From Curvibacter gracilis ATCC BAA-807 (GTDB lineage: Bacteria > Pseudomonadota > Gammaproteobacteria > Burkholderiales > Burkholderiaceae_C): a DNA stretch of 64,000 nt. The notes under the pieces are model-generated. The model ran no database searches and was not told where the DNA came from. It was given only the letters and a program-made list of their open reading frames with translations. Both the position numbers and the translations under genes were made by a program. Location: positions 1 to 64,000 of the forward strand of contig NZ_JADZ01000025.1 of assembly GCF_000518645.1 (NCBI RefSeq), read 5' to 3'. The stretch's first letter is position 1; every line of letters begins with the position of its first letter. Shown piece after piece: positions 36,050 through 46,348 of this stretch.

Positions 36050-36290
36050 GGGTTCGAACCCAGGTCGTACGCGGGCTGTTGCTGGCTCGTCGGGCCTTGT
36101 TTGCAGCACGCAAAGTGCGCGATTGGGGCCTGCTTCGGTCTCTCAAATGCCTTTCGTCGGTCTGACGCCGTGCCAAAATGGGTGCAGGTCTGCTTGGCGC
36201 TCAGCCAGTGGTTCCCCCCCTAGCCAGGACCATTCGCCAATCAGGTTCGGACCCGATGGGTCTGTTTCGGGGCACTATTACCATTGAATC

Positions 36291-36912
36291 ATGTCAAGTT
36301 ACAACGCCCCCTTTGAAATCCACGTACACGGTCAGGTGCAGTTGCGTGGTGATGTCCAGTTTGACCAGTTGCAAGAGGCCCTGAAGCCCCTGTGGCACTA
36401 CGCCGGCGCGCGTTCCTTGGCCGATGGGGCGACCAGCGCCTACGACGAGGAGCCCGGGATCAAGTTCGACCCCAAGGAGCATCTGCTGCAGATGTGCTGG
36501 ACGGTGCGCGGCGACGAGGATTTCCGCCAGTCGCTGGACGAGATGTGCATGAATCTCAACGAGATTTCCGAGCTGGGTGCCGCGATCGAAGTCACCTTCT
36601 ACGACGCCGAGTTTGACGAAGAGGAAGAAGACCGTGGCGCCGAGTCGCGCGATGATTTTCTGATGCTGTTCGTGGGCCCCAACCCGGCCGCCATCATGCA
36701 GGTGCAGCGTGATCTGCTGGTGCAGGATGTCGTGAACATGATGGAGCGCCACTTCGACGGCTCCGAGCTGGGTGGTGTGGTTGCCGAGATCGACAAGCTG
36801 TTCTCGCAGCGCTTTGATGACCTGGTCAACTCGCTCGAGATCGGCCGTCCGCCGCGTGGTTCGGGGGGGCTCCGGGCACGGTGGTGGCCGCAGGCCGCGC
36901 CATCTGCACTGA
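36291..36912 (+). CDS. DUF6806-like conserved protein; probable frameshift in a G7 tract
   Basis: About 206 residues of a soluble, acidic protein conserved in Burkholderiales (APFEIHVHGQVQLRGDVQFD; DDFLMLFVGPNPAAIMQVQR). As the sequence stands, the frame reads through a run of seven G (36863-36869) into the next gene and makes a 404-residue fusion. Removing one G gives the ending GSGGSGHGGGRRPRHLH and a TGA at 36910-36912, which looks like a natural Gly/Arg-rich C-terminus. So the G7 is either an assembly error, a real mutation or a slippage site. Function unknown; the end coordinate assumes six G. Confidence 0.75.
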
Positions 36913-36950
36913 GTGAAGGCGCGTGTGGTTCAGGGTCGGGTGAGGGTGCT

Positions 36951-37505
36951 GTGACCGAGGCCCTGTCTGCTGCCGTTTCTGCTTCCAAGTACCTGGCGGC
37001 CTATCCCGAGTCATTGCAGCAGCAGGCCGCCCGCCTGCTGGCCTCGGGGCGCTTGCCCGAATGGTTGATGGAACGCTACCCCACGCCGCACGGCCTGCGC
37101 ACCGATGGCGCCTTGTATCGCCATGTCGAGGCGCTGCGCCAGGAGCACCTGCGACAGACGCCGCGGCTGGACCGGGTGGTGTATGACAGCAAGATCCATG
37201 TGGTGCGCAACGCGTTGGGCTTGCACACCATCAGCTCTCGCGTGCAGGGTGGGCGACTCAAGGCGCAGCATGAAATCCGGATTGGCGCCTTGTTCAAGGA
37301 CGCCCCCGCGCCATTCCTCAGCATGATCGTGGTTCACGAGTTGGCCCACCTGCGCGAGCGCGAGCACAACAAGGCGTTCTATCGCCTGTGTGAGCACCTG
37401 GAGCCGGCCTACCACCAGCTTGAATTGGATGTGCGTCTGTACCTGACCCATCTGGAGGCCGGGGGCGCCCGGCTGTGGGGCTTGCCGGATTCGGCGTCGG
37501 CCTGA
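36951..37505 (+). CDS. YgjP-like metal-dependent hydrolase (M48-type HELxH)
   Basis: About 184 residues from GTG 36951, preceded by GAGGG. It carries the zinc motif VVHELAHLREREHNKAFY and the following His/Glu-rich helix, as in YgjP/DUF45 proteins. Those are putative zinc metallopeptidases, with a nucleotide-hydrolase role proposed for some. It is in frame with the upstream gene only because of the G7 tract; a separate ribosome site at 36938-36947 supports an independent gene. Confidence 0.8.
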   Translation: MTEALSAAVSASKYLAAYPESLQQQAARLLASGRLPEWLMERYPTPHGLRTDGALYRHVEALRQEHLRQTPRLDRVVYDSKIHVVRNALGLHTISSRVQGGRLKAQHEIRIGALFKDAPAPFLSMIVVHELAHLREREHNKAFYRLCEHLEPAYHQLELDVRLYLTHLEAGGARLWGLPDSASA

Positions 37506-37678
37506 TCAGCTTGCCGCCGGGCAAGCCTGTGAGGCAGGTGGTCCAGAAATTGACCGGGGTTGGTGCTTGGTCTTGCTTTGGCTCAAGGTGGGCTGCCCGG
37601 GGGCGGTTCACAATGCCTTGCCAGCTTCGCAAGGCGCTGGCGTTTTACAAACAAGACTCTCCCCACCTGAGGTTTGCC

Positions 37679-37987
37679 ATGTCCAATCGTCGTCAATTCT
37701 TCTTCCAACTGAGTGCTGGTACCGGCTTCGTGCTGGCCGCTTCCTCTGTTCGCGCTGCCGCTCCGCTGGTGGCTGAGAACGATCCGCAGGCCGCGGCCCT
37801 GGGCTACAAGGCGGATGCCACCAAGGTCGACAAGACCAAGTTCCCCAAGTACGCTGCCGGCGACCATTGCGGCAGCTGCGCCCTGTTCCAGGGCAAGGCC
37901 TCTGACGCTGCCGGTGGCTGCCCGCTGTTTGCCGGCAAGCAAGTGGCCACCAAAGGCTGGTGCAGTGCTTACGCCAAGAAGGCCTGA
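37679..37987 (+). CDS. High-potential iron-sulfur protein (HiPIP)
   Basis: A 102-residue periplasmic electron carrier with one [4Fe-4S] cluster. The twin-arginine signal is NRRQFFFQLSAGTGFVLAAS, and the mature part has the four cluster Cys in DHCGSCALF, GGCPLF and GWCSAY. HiPIPs donate electrons to photosynthetic reaction centres or terminal oxidases; with a cbb3 oxidase ~11 kb away, the latter is possible. A perfect hairpin follows. Confidence 0.95.
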   Translation: MSNRRQFFFQLSAGTGFVLAASSVRAAAPLVAENDPQAAALGYKADATKVDKTKFPKYAAGDHCGSCALFQGKASDAAGGCPLFAGKQVATKGWCSAYAKKA

Positions 37988-38014
37988 TCGCCTTTTCGCG
38001 GTCTGAATCAGATA

Positions 38015-38039
38015 GAAAGCCGGCCTTGTGCCGGCTTTC
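38015..38039. terminator. Bidirectional terminator between HiPIP and murI
   Basis: GAAAGCCGGC and GCCGGCTTTC pair perfectly over ten bases with loop CTTGT. It serves the HiPIP gene; its right end touches the last codon of murI on the other strand. Confidence 0.85.
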
Positions 38040-38898
38040 ATCGTTTGGGGAGGGGCTGGCAGGGCCCGGAGGCCTCCGGCAGCCAATGCTGAACGGCGCG
38101 TTCCAGGTGCTCGACCTTGCCTGTGGTGTACCAACGGACCAGACCGGTCGGCTCAACTGGCTCCGCAAGGTCGGGCTGGCGCAGTTGCCCGATCTGCAGC
38201 AGCCGCCGATGCGTCTGTTCGGCGACCGGTGCGCCCGTGTCCAGCACGGTCACGTGAGGCGGCAATTCTGAAAGCCACTGCTGCAGCACCAGGGGGTAGT
38301 GGGTGCATCCCAGCACGAGGGTGTCCGGTGCGGAGGGCGCGTTGAGCCAAGGTCCGGTCTGGTCCAGGTAGTGCCGGCAATAGTGGGCAATTTGGCGGTC
38401 GTCCAGGTTCTCGATGGCATCGGCCAAGCCATCGCAAGGCTGGCAGCGTATGTCCAGCTCAGGCGCTTGTTGAGCAAGCAGTTGTTGGAACTTGGCGCTG
38501 TTGAGGGTGCCCCGGGTGGCCAGAACGGTGATGTGGCCAGTACGGGTTTGCAGGGCCGCCGGCTTCAGTGCAGGCTCGACCCCGATCAACGGAAGATGGG
38601 GCCAGTGCAATCGCAGTTCCTGCACGGCTGCGGCAGTGGCGGTGTTGCAGGCCACGACAACAGCCTTGGCACCCTGATCGACCAGGGTTTGTGTCAAGAA
38701 GCGGGATCGTTCGCGGACAAACTCATCGCCACGTTCACCGTAGGGGGCGTGGCCACTGTCAGCGATGTAGATGAAGTCTTCCCGTGGCATGCGTTGGCGC
38801 AAGGCCTTGAGGATGCTCAGGCCGCCAATGCCACTGTCAAAGACCCCGATGGGGCCCGAGGCACCTGCGTCAGGCGCCTGCAGAGGGGAGTTCAACAT
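38038..38898 (-). CDS. murI: Glutamate racemase
   Basis: A 286-residue enzyme making D-glutamate for peptidoglycan. Blocks: IGVFDSGIGGLSILKALRQR near residue 17, ADSGHAPYGERG near 45, and the two catalytic Cys in VVACNTATAAAVQ and LVLGCTHYPLVLQQW. CAT at 38896-38898 is the start; upstream in-frame codons are not conserved-looking. Confidence 0.95.
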   Translation of the reverse strand: MLNSPLQAPDAGASGPIGVFDSGIGGLSILKALRQRMPREDFIYIADSGHAPYGERGDEFVRERSRFLTQTLVDQGAKAVVVACNTATAAAVQELRLHWPHLPLIGVEPALKPAALQTRTGHITVLATRGTLNSAKFQQLLAQQAPELDIRCQPCDGLADAIENLDDRQIAHYCRHYLDQTGPWLNAPSAPDTLVLGCTHYPLVLQQWLSELPPHVTVLDTGAPVAEQTHRRLLQIGQLRQPDLAEPVEPTGLVRWYTTGKVEHLERAVQHWLPEASGPCQPLPKR

Positions 38899-38990
38899 GG
38901 ATGAACCAAGGGTGCAGGTCAGACCCTCGCGAGGAGGGGCTGACTCCGGGTGAGTGCCAGCCCCTGCGGCCCGGCACCCACTTGCGGCTG

Positions 38991-40541
38991 TCAGGCACCC
39001 GCGACCGCGATGCCCTTGAACTCGCCTGTGGCGATGCGCTTTTGCCACTCGGCCGGGCCGGTGATGTGGGCGCTGGTGCCGCCGGCATCCACGGCCACGG
39101 TCACGGGCATGTCCACCACGTCGAATTCGTAGATGGCCTCCATGCCCAGATCAGCAAAACCGACCACCTTGGCGGCCTTGATGGCCTTGGACACGAGGTA
39201 GGCGGCGCCGCCGACGGCCATCAGGTAGGCCGACTTGTGCTTCTTGATGGCCTCGATGGCGACCGGGCCACGCTCGGCCTTGCCCACCATGGCGATCAGG
39301 CCGGTCTGGGCCAGCATCATTTCAGTGAAGCCGTCCATGCGGGTGGCGGTGGTGGGGCCGGCCGGGCCGACGGCCTCGTCCTTTACTGGGTCGACCGGGC
39401 CCACGTAGTAGATCACGCGGTTGGTGAAGTCGACCGGCAGCTTCTCGCCCTTGGCCAGCATGTCCTGGATGCGCTTGTGGGCGGCATCGCGGCCAGTCAG
39501 CATCTTGCCGTTGAGCAGCAGGGTGTCGCCGGGCTTCCAGCTGGCGACTTCGGCCGGGGTCAGGGTGTTCAGGTCGACCTTGCGGCTCTTGTTGTAGTCG
39601 GGGGTCCAGTCCACGTTGGGCCACAAGTCCAGGCTGGGCGGATCGAGGTAGACCGGGCCCGAGCCGTCCAGCACGAAGTGGGCGTGGCGGGTGGCGGCGC
39701 AGTTGGGGATCATGGCCACGGGCTTGCTGGCGGCGTGGGTGGGGTACATCTTGATCTTGATGTCCAGCACGGTGGTCAGGCCACCCAGGCCCTGGGCGCC
39801 GATGCCCAAGGCGTTGACCTTGTCGAACAACTCCAGGCGCAGTTCTTCGACCTGGGTCAGCTTCTCGCCCTTGGCGGCCTTGGCTTGCAGCTCGTACATG
39901 TCCAGGTCGTCCATCAGGCTTTCCTTGGCCATCAGCACGGCTTTTTCAGCGGTGCCGCCGATGCCGATGCCCAGCATGCCCGGCGGGCACCAGCCGGCGC
40001 CCATGGTGGGCACGGTCTTGAGCACCCAGTCGACCACGCTGTCGCCAGGGTTGAGCATGACCATCTTGCTCTTGTTCTCGCTGCCACCGCCCTTGGCGGC
40101 CACGGTCACTTCGACGGTGTTGCCGGGCACGATCTCGGCAAAGATCACGGCCGGGGTGTTGTCCTTGGTGTTCTTGCGCGCGAACTGGGGGTCAGCCACC
40201 ACCGAAGCGCGCAGCGTGTTGTCGGGGTGGTTGTAGCCGCGGCGCACGCCTTCGTTGATGGCGTCGTCCAGGCTGCCGGTGAAACCTTCCCAGCGCACGT
40301 CCATGCCCACTTTCAGGAACACGTTCACGATGCCGGTGTCCTGGCAGATCGGTCGTTGACCCGTGGCGCTGAGCTTGCTGTTGGTCAGGATCTGAGCGAT
40401 CGCATCCTTGGCCGCCGGGCTTTGCTCGCGCTCGTAGGCGCGGGCCAGGTGGGCGATGTAGTCGGTGGGGTGGTAGTAGCTGATGTACTGCAGGGCCCCG
40501 GCGATGGAGTCGATGAGGTCGCTTTGCTTGATGGTGGTCAT
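38991..40541 (-). CDS. fumA: Class I (iron-sulfur) fumarate hydratase
   Basis: A 516-residue single-chain class I fumarase, interconverting fumarate and malate with an oxygen-sensitive [4Fe-4S] cluster. Blocks: ATGQRPICQDTGIVNVFLKV, GWCPPGMLGIGIGGTAEKAV, and AATRHAHFVLDGSGP carry the cluster Cys; the C-terminal beta-domain has GRDAAHKRIQDMLAKGEKLP. It is divergent from fumC, 168 bases away. Confidence 0.95.
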   Translation of the reverse strand: MTTIKQSDLIDSIAGALQYISYYHPTDYIAHLARAYEREQSPAAKDAIAQILTNSKLSATGQRPICQDTGIVNVFLKVGMDVRWEGFTGSLDDAINEGVRRGYNHPDNTLRASVVADPQFARKNTKDNTPAVIFAEIVPGNTVEVTVAAKGGGSENKSKMVMLNPGDSVVDWVLKTVPTMGAGWCPPGMLGIGIGGTAEKAVLMAKESLMDDLDMYELQAKAAKGEKLTQVEELRLELFDKVNALGIGAQGLGGLTTVLDIKIKMYPTHAASKPVAMIPNCAATRHAHFVLDGSGPVYLDPPSLDLWPNVDWTPDYNKSRKVDLNTLTPAEVASWKPGDTLLLNGKMLTGRDAAHKRIQDMLAKGEKLPVDFTNRVIYYVGPVDPVKDEAVGPAGPTTATRMDGFTEMMLAQTGLIAMVGKAERGPVAIEAIKKHKSAYLMAVGGAAYLVSKAIKAAKVVGFADLGMEAIYEFDVVDMPVTVAVDAGGTSAHITGPAEWQKRIATGEFKGIAVAGA

Positions 40542-40709
40542 GGTTCTTCGTGGGCTGGAAGGGACAATGCGGGATCCGGTGAGGGCTGGCCGTCTGGCGG
40601 TCCCGCGCGATTATCCCAGGGGTGAGCGCGAAAGCCGGGCACGTCAGCAGCTTGCCCGAATCACGGGCAGGCGGTATTTTGACAGGTTGAAACAACCCGA
40701 GGTCGCGTC

Positions 40710-42098
40710 ATGTCAACTCGCATCGAAGTCGACTCCTTTGGACCCATTGACGTTCAGGCCGATCGCCTGTGGGGCGCGCAGACCCAGCGATCGCTGCAGA
40801 ACTTTGCCATTTCAGGCGAGCGCCAGCCGCGCGAGCTCATCATGGCGCTGGCCCAGGTCAAGCGGGCCTGTGCCTATGTCAACCAGCGCCTGGGGCTGCT
40901 GCCGTCCCCCAAAGCCATGGCCATCATCGCGGCGGCCGAAGAGGTGCTGGAAGGGCGGCACGACGACCAGTTTCCGCTGGTGGTCTGGCAGACCGGCTCG
41001 GGCACGCAGACCAACATGAACCTCAACGAGGTGTTGGCCAACCGGGCCAGCGAGTTGCTGGGCGGGCCGCGCGGGCAGGGGCGGCTGGTGCACCCGAACG
41101 ACGAGGTGAACTGCAGCCAGTCTTCCAACGATGTGTTTCCCACCGCCATGCACGTGGCCGCGGTGGACGGGCTGACCCATCGGCTGCTGCCGGCGCTGCT
41201 GCAGTTGCAGACCGTGTTCAGCGAGCAGGCGCAGGCGTTTGCCGACATCGTGAAGATCGGACGCACCCACCTGCAAGACGCCACCCCGCTCACGCTGGGC
41301 CAGGAGTTCTCGGGCTACGCTGCGCAACTGCTGCATGCCGAGCGCCACCTGCGCGACGCGCTGCCGCATTTGTACGAGTTGGCGCTGGGCGGAACGGCGG
41401 TGGGCACCGGGCTGAACGCGCCGCCAGGCTACGCACAGGCCGTTGCGGACGAACTGGCCGGTTTGACGGGCCTGCCCTTTGTGACGGCACCGAACAAGTT
41501 TGAAGCCCTGGCCTCGATGGACGGCATCGTGCACGCCCATGGCGCGCTCAAGACGCTGGCGGCCAGCCTCATGAAGATTGCCAACGACCTGCGCTGGCTG
41601 GCCAGCGGGCCGCGCTGTGGCATCGGCGAGATTGCCCTGCCCGAGAACGAGCCGGGCTCATCCATCATGCCGGGCAAGGTCAACCCCACCCAGTGCGAAG
41701 CCCTCACCATGCTGGCGGCCCAGGTCATGGGCAATGACGTGGCCATCAACCTGGGGGGGGCCAGCGGCAATTTCGAGCTCAATGTTTTCCGGCCCATGGC
41801 GGCCCACAACTTTTTGCAAAGTGTGCGTCTTTTGGCTGACGGCATGAACAGCTTCAGGGTGCATTGCGTGGTGGGCATCGAGCCCCAGCGCGGGCGCATT
41901 GCCGAGTTGCTGGAGCGCTCGCTCATGCTGGTCACGGCGCTGAGCCCGCACATCGGCTACGACCGCGCGGCCCAGGTGGCCAAGGCGGCCCACCGCGATG
42001 GGGTGAGCCTGCGCGAGGCGGCCTTGGCCTTGGGATTTGTCACCGCCGAACAGTTCGATGCCTGGGTGGTGCCGGCCACCATGACCCAGCCGGGTTGA
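40710..42098 (+). CDS. fumC: Class II fumarate hydratase
   Basis: A 462-residue fumarase/aspartase-superfamily enzyme, stable to oxygen and iron limitation. Signature [16 protein letters not shown] near residue 317, plus [20 protein letters not shown] and [20 protein letters not shown]. It begins ATG 40710 ([20 protein letters not shown]). Lying head to head with the class I enzyme, it offers an oxygen-tolerant isozyme. Confidence 0.97.
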   Translation: MSTRIEVDSFGPIDVQADRLWGAQTQRSLQNFAISGERQPRELIMALAQVKRACAYVNQRLGLLPSPKAMAIIAAAEEVLEGRHDDQFPLVVWQTGSGTQTNMNLNEVLANRASELLGGPRGQGRLVHPNDEVNCSQSSNDVFPTAMHVAAVDGLTHRLLPALLQLQTVFSEQAQAFADIVKIGRTHLQDATPLTLGQEFSGYAAQLLHAERHLRDALPHLYELALGGTAVGTGLNAPPGYAQAVADELAGLTGLPFVTAPNKFEALASMDGIVHAHGALKTLAASLMKIANDLRWLASGPRCGIGEIALPENEPGSSIMPGKVNPTQCEALTMLAAQVMGNDVAINLGGASGNFELNVFRPMAAHNFLQSVRLLADGMNSFRVHCVVGIEPQRGRIAELLERSLMLVTALSPHIGYDRAAQVAKAAHRDGVSLREAALALGFVTAEQFDAWVVPATMTQPG

Positions 42099-42128
42099 GT
42101 GGGGCAGGGCGGTGGGCCCGCCCTCGTT

Positions 42129-42731
42129 TCAGTGCGCGTCGGCGTGTTGCCCGCCCATCAGCCGATCCGTCAGGGCGATGGCCAGGGCCGACAGCAGGAA
42201 GGTGATGTGGATCGCCGTCTGGGCGATCAGCACGCGGTCGGAGTAGTTGTCGGCGTTGATGAAGGTCTTGAGCAGGTGGATCGAGCTGATGCCGATGATG
42301 GCCGTGCCCAGCTTCACTTTCAGTACCGAAGCGTTGACATGGCTCAGCCATTCCGGCTGGTCCGGATGGCCTTCGAGGTTCATGCGGCTCACAAAGGTTT
42401 CGTAGCCGCCCACGATCACCATGATCAACAGATTGGAAATCATGACCACGTCGATCAAGGCCAGCACGACCAACATGATGATGGTTTCGTTCAGGGCATG
42501 GATGTCCGTGCCTGTCTTGTAACCAATACCGTTCACAAGTGCCTGCAGCGCCGTCTGGCTGCCGAAGGCCGCTTCGATCAGGTGGACCAGTTCCACCCAG
42601 AAGTGAAATACATAGATGCCCTGGGCGGCGATCAGGCCCAGGTACAGCGGCAATTGAAGCCAGCGGCTGGCAAAGATCAGCGCGGGCAGTGGGCGCAGTG
42701 GCGAGGCTTTGGGTGGAGTGGGTGAACTCAT
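42129..42731 (-). CDS. YqhA/TIGR00645-family membrane protein
   Basis: A 200-residue protein with four membrane segments (WLQLPLYLGLIAAQGIYVFH; IIMLVVLALIDVVMISNLLI; LGTAIIGISSIHLLKTFINA; HITFLLSALAIALTDRLM). It resembles YqhA, function unknown. CAT at 42729-42731 is the start. It converges on fumC and is divergent from acs. Confidence 0.85.
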   Translation of the reverse strand: MSSPTPPKASPLRPLPALIFASRWLQLPLYLGLIAAQGIYVFHFWVELVHLIEAAFGSQTALQALVNGIGYKTGTDIHALNETIIMLVVLALIDVVMISNLLIMVIVGGYETFVSRMNLEGHPDQPEWLSHVNASVLKVKLGTAIIGISSIHLLKTFINADNYSDRVLIAQTAIHITFLLSALAIALTDRLMGGQHADAH

Positions 42732-42932
42732 GATTGAATTTTCTGAACGATTGAAACCAAGCCTAGGTTGTAACAAACGATACGGGAATCCAACGCAATG
42801 CCCATGCTGAATACCGGCCATGTCAGCAACTCCGCTGTTAAGCGGCTGTAAGCTTGACGCCAGTCAGAGCGCTGTAAGGGCGAAGGCCCACATTTACGCG
42901 CAAATAGCCCTATCGAATTGAAGGAGACAAGC

Positions 42933-44918
42933 ATGAGTGCCAACCCCCAAGCAGGCGACAACGCCGCCGTGTATCTGCCCAGCGAGGCGTTCGTGAAGAA
43001 CGCCCACGTGTCAGGCATGGCCGCCTACGAGGCGCTGTGCAAAGAAGCCGAAACCGACTACCAGGGCTACTGGGGTCGGCTCGCCAAGGAACTGATCACC
43101 TGGAAGACCCCCTTCACCCAGGTGCTGGACGAAAGCAAGGCGCCTTTCTTCAAGTGGTTTGCCGACGGCACGCTGAACGCGTCCTACAACTGCCTGGACC
43201 GCAACATCGAGCGTGGCCTGGGCGACAAGACGGCGCTGATCTTCGAAGCCGACGGCGGCGAGGTCACCAAGATCTCGTACAAGGATCTGCTGGCCAAGAC
43301 CAGCCAGATCGCCAATGGCCTGAAGTCCATCGGCATCGGCAAGGGCGACCGCGTCATCATCTACATCTCGATGTCGATCGACGGCGTGGCCGCCATGCAG
43401 GCCTGTGCCCGCATCGGCGCCATCCACTCGGTGGTGTTCGGTGGCTTCTCGGCCCAATCGGTGCGTGACCGTGTGCAGGACACCGGCGCCAAGGCCATCA
43501 TCACCGCCGACCAGCAGGTTCGCGGTGGCAAGCACCTGCCCCTGAAGGCCATCGTCGACGAGGCACTGGCCCTGGGCGGCTGCGAATCGGTTCAACACGT
43601 GTTGGTGGTGAAGCGCACGGGCGCCGACATCGCCATGACCGCAGGCCGCGACCTGTGGATGGCGGATGTGGCGGACAAGCAGTCCACCACCTGCGAGCCG
43701 GAATGGGTCGAGGCCGAGCACCCCTTGTTCCTGCTCTACACCTCGGGCTCCACCGGCAAGCCCAAGGGCGTGCAGCATTCCACCGGCGGCTACCTGCTGC
43801 ATGCAGCGCTGACCACCAAGTGGACCTTCGACCTCAAGGCCGATGATGTGTTCTGGTGCACCGCCGACATCGGCTGGGTGACAGGCCACAGCTACATCAC
43901 CTACGGCCCCCTGGCACTGGGCGGCACCGAGATCGTCTTCGAGGGCGTGCCCACCTACCCGGACGCCGGCCGCTTCTGGAAGATGATCCAGGACCACAAG
44001 GTCAGCATCTTCTACACCGCACCGACCGCCATCCGTTCGCTGATCAAGGCGGCCGAGGCCAATGCAGCCGTGCACCCCAAGAGCTATGACCTCAGCAGCC
44101 TGCGCCTGCTGGGCTCGGTGGGCGAGCCGATCAACCCGGCCGCCTGGGAGTGGTACTACCGCGAAGTGGGCGGCAGCCGCTGCCCCATCGTCGACACCTT
44201 CTGGCAGACCGAGACCGGCGGCCACATGATCACTCCGCTGCCGGGCGTGACCCCCATGGTGCCCGGTTCGTGCACCCTGCCGTTCCCGGGCATCCAGGCC
44301 GCGATCGTGGACGAAACCGGCAAGGACGTGCCCAACGGGCAGGGCGGCATCCTGGTGGTCAAGAAGCCTTGGCCATCGATGATCCGCACCATCTGGGGCG
44401 ATCCGGACCGCTTCGTCAAGAGCTACTACCCGGCCGACTTCCAGGGCAAGTACTACCTGGCAGGCGACGGTGCCATCCGTGACGAGAAGACCGGCTACTT
44501 CACCATCACCGGTCGCATCGACGACGTGCTGAACGTGTCGGGCCACCGCATGGGCACCATGGAGATCGAGTCGGCCCTGGTCAGCTGCACCGAACTCGTG
44601 GCCGAGGCCGCCGTGGTGGGCCGCCCCGACGACACCACCGGCGAGGCCATCTGCGCCTTCGTGGTGTTGAAGCGCCCACGCCCCACGGGTGACGAGGCCA
44701 AGGCCATCGCCAAGCAATTGCGTGACCATGTGGCCAAGGAGATCGGCCCGATCGCCAAGCCCAAGGACATCCGTTTTGGCGAGAACCTGCCCAAGACCCG
44801 CTCGGGCAAGATCATGCGCCGTCTGCTGCGCAGCCTGGCCAAGGGTGAGTCCATCACCCAGGACACCAGCACGCTGGAGAACCCGGCCATCCTGACCCAG
44901 CTGGACGAAACCTATTGA
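42933..44918 (+). CDS. acs: Acetyl-CoA synthetase
   Basis: A 661-residue AMP-forming acetyl-CoA synthetase. The A3-type phosphate loop is [10 protein letters not shown] near residue 270, A5 [20 protein letters not shown] near 410, and the acetylation-controlled Lys lies in [16 protein letters not shown] near 615. ATG 42933 has AAGGAG six bases upstream. Single gene, ended by a strong terminator. Confidence 0.97.
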   Translation: MSANPQAGDNAAVYLPSEAFVKNAHVSGMAAYEALCKEAETDYQGYWGRLAKELITWKTPFTQVLDESKAPFFKWFADGTLNASYNCLDRNIERGLGDKTALIFEADGGEVTKISYKDLLAKTSQIANGLKSIGIGKGDRVIIYISMSIDGVAAMQACARIGAIHSVVFGGFSAQSVRDRVQDTGAKAIITADQQVRGGKHLPLKAIVDEALALGGCESVQHVLVVKRTGADIAMTAGRDLWMADVADKQSTTCEPEWVEAEHPLFLLYTSGSTGKPKGVQHSTGGYLLHAALTTKWTFDLKADDVFWCTADIGWVTGHSYITYGPLALGGTEIVFEGVPTYPDAGRFWKMIQDHKVSIFYTAPTAIRSLIKAAEANAAVHPKSYDLSSLRLLGSVGEPINPAAWEWYYREVGGSRCPIVDTFWQTETGGHMITPLPGVTPMVPGSCTLPFPGIQAAIVDETGKDVPNGQGGILVVKKPWPSMIRTIWGDPDRFVKSYYPADFQGKYYLAGDGAIRDEKTGYFTITGRIDDVLNVSGHRMGTMEIESALVSCTELVAEAAVVGRPDDTTGEAICAFVVLKRPRPTGDEAKAIAKQLRDHVAKEIGPIAKPKDIRFGENLPKTRSGKIMRRLLRSLAKGESITQDTSTLENPAILTQLDETY

Positions 44919-44942
44919 TCTCGTTCTGAGCTGAGCTGCCTG

Positions 44943-44970
44943 ATCCCCGCCTGGTGCGGGGATTTTTTTT
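44943..44970 (+). terminator. Terminator of acs
   Basis: ATCCCCGC and GCGGGGAT pair perfectly around CTGGT and are followed by seven T. Confidence 0.95.
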
Positions 44971-45267
44971 GGGCACTGGATCCTCCACCATTGCATGGCC
45001 ATGTAAAGACGATCAGCGGGTGTAAGCCAAGGCCTGGGCCTTGTTGCCTCGGGGCAGGTCGGTGAGCGGTTGAGCCGTGGGGGTGGATGAGCCGCTTGCA
45101 ACATTTCATCTCACCTGCCATGCCTCCCACGGCGAATGGCGAAGCCGCAGAGCCCAAGCTGGCCGTTACAGCCTGGAGCCCCGCGGCCTGTCCTCTTTGA
45201 CAACCTTGCGCTTGGAACACCAGGGGCTGCCTGCCTTCTGGAGGGGTTCCAGCTTCAAGGAGGACCT
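44971..45267. other. Non-coding region upstream of the pilin
   Basis: About 300 bases with no credible gene. It holds a consensus-like TTGACA at 45197-45202 without a matching -10, and a GG-N10-GC arrangement at 45214-45227 that only weakly fits sigma-54. The pilin ribosome site AAGGAGG is at 45258-45264. Confidence 0.5.
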
Positions 45268-45792
45268 ATGAGAAGACATCTTGCGCAAAGCGGCTTCACG
45301 CTGATCGAGCTGATGATTGTGGTGGCCATCGTCGGCATCATGGCTGCGGTGGCCTTGCCGGCCTACCAGGACTACACCACCCGGACCAAGGTGACGGAGC
45401 TGATCCTGGCCGCTGCACCGTGCCGCCTGGTCGTGAGTGAACTGGTGCAGACTGCGCCAGAGGCGGATCTGAGCAAGCGTTTTACCGAAGGGTGCCCGCC
45501 GCAAGCCACCAAGTACGTCGAGTCTGTGGCGACTGACAAGAACGGCCAGATCGCAGTCACAGGTAAAAGAGCGACGCTTGCCAAGCTGGAGGAGGGCAAG
45601 AACGTCTTGACCCTCACGCCGGTGATCCGCAAATCTGAGGGCGTGTTTGAGGCTCTGGATGGCACCACCGCCGGTAATGCGCAACTGCATGGCTGGGCCT
45701 GCGGCGCACGGGAGGGCAGCACGCCGATCAAGGGCAACACCACCATCGAGGCCAAGTACCTGCCCGGCAGTTGCCAAGGCAGCTATCCCTGA
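45268..45792 (+). CDS. Type IV pilin-like protein
   Basis: A 174-residue pilin. A short leader is cut before the Phe in [18 protein letters not shown], with the essential Glu at position 5, followed by the hydrophobic N-terminal helix and a globular domain. Several Cys (APCRLVV, EGCPPQ, WACGAR, PGSCQG) could form disulfides. ATG 45268 follows AAGGAGG. No other pilus gene is next to it. It may be a major pilin away from its assembly genes or a minor pilin. Confidence 0.88.
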   Translation: MRRHLAQSGFTLIELMIVVAIVGIMAAVALPAYQDYTTRTKVTELILAAAPCRLVVSELVQTAPEADLSKRFTEGCPPQATKYVESVATDKNGQIAVTGKRATLAKLEEGKNVLTLTPVIRKSEGVFEALDGTTAGNAQLHGWACGAREGSTPIKGNTTIEAKYLPGSCQGSYP

Positions 45793-45846
45793 GCCTGCAG
45801 CGGCGCCCGCCGGCTTGACGGCCAGCGGGGCGCAGGCGGAATCCGA

Positions 45847-46290
45847 TCAGCGCAGAACCAGCACCGGGATGGTGGAGTGGGTCAGCACCTGCTGGGTTTC
45901 GCTGCCCAGCAGCAGGCGCTTGATGCCCTTGCGACCGTGCGAAGCCATCACGATCAGGTCGCACTTGTGCTTCTTGGCGGCAGCCAGCAGGGCCTCGGCA
46001 ATCAGGTCGGACTTGACCACCACCGACTTGGCCTTGAGGCCGTTCTCGACAGCGGCCTTCTTGACGGCATCGACCACGGCTTGGCCATGGTCGGTCCATT
46101 CTTTTTCGATTCGCCCCACTTCGTCCACGCTCAATGGAACCGAGCCCTCGAAGTAGCTTTGCGGGTAACGCGGCACCACCTTCACGGCCACCAACTCGGC
46201 GCCCGCCAGTGTGGCGAGGTCGATACCGGTCTTGACGGCTTTCTGGGACAGTTTGGAACCATCGGTTGCAACAAGAATTCGCTTGTACAT
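45847..46290 (-). CDS. Universal stress protein UspA family
   Basis: A 147-residue single Usp domain starting MYKRILVATDGSKLSQKAVK, with the C-terminal nucleotide-binding block VMASHGRKGIKRLLLGSETQ and the typical TIPVLVLR end. Glycine spacing in this loop is shorter than the strict G-x2-G-x9-G pattern, so ATP binding is not certain. It is divergent from ccoI with a perfect FNR box between them, which fits the anaerobic induction known for several Usp proteins. Confidence 0.92.
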   Translation of the reverse strand: MYKRILVATDGSKLSQKAVKTGIDLATLAGAELVAVKVVPRYPQSYFEGSVPLSVDEVGRIEKEWTDHGQAVVDAVKKAAVENGLKAKSVVVKSDLIAEALLAAAKKHKCDLIVMASHGRKGIKRLLLGSETQQVLTHSTIPVLVLR

Positions 46291-46348
46291 GAGAGGATCT
46301 CCTTGGGCTTCAGTGAGGTCAGATTAGCGATCGAGCGCCATTTCGGGC

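Noticed and set aside
36014-36290. Additional tRNA or small gene after tRNA-Leu
   Set aside because: No cloverleaf or codon-like frame with a ribosome site could be found beyond the terminator.
43011-45104. Long minus-strand open frame opposite acs
   Set aside because: It is a GC-codon shadow of acs: no ribosome site, His/Gly/Ala-rich nonsense composition, and the plus-strand protein is unmistakable. The same applies to the other long antisense frames, for example those opposite glnA, the GGDEF-EAL gene and fumA.
45214-45227. Sigma-54 promoter for the pilin
   Set aside because: GG-N10-GC is present, but the flanking bases match the consensus poorly and chance matches are common in this base composition.
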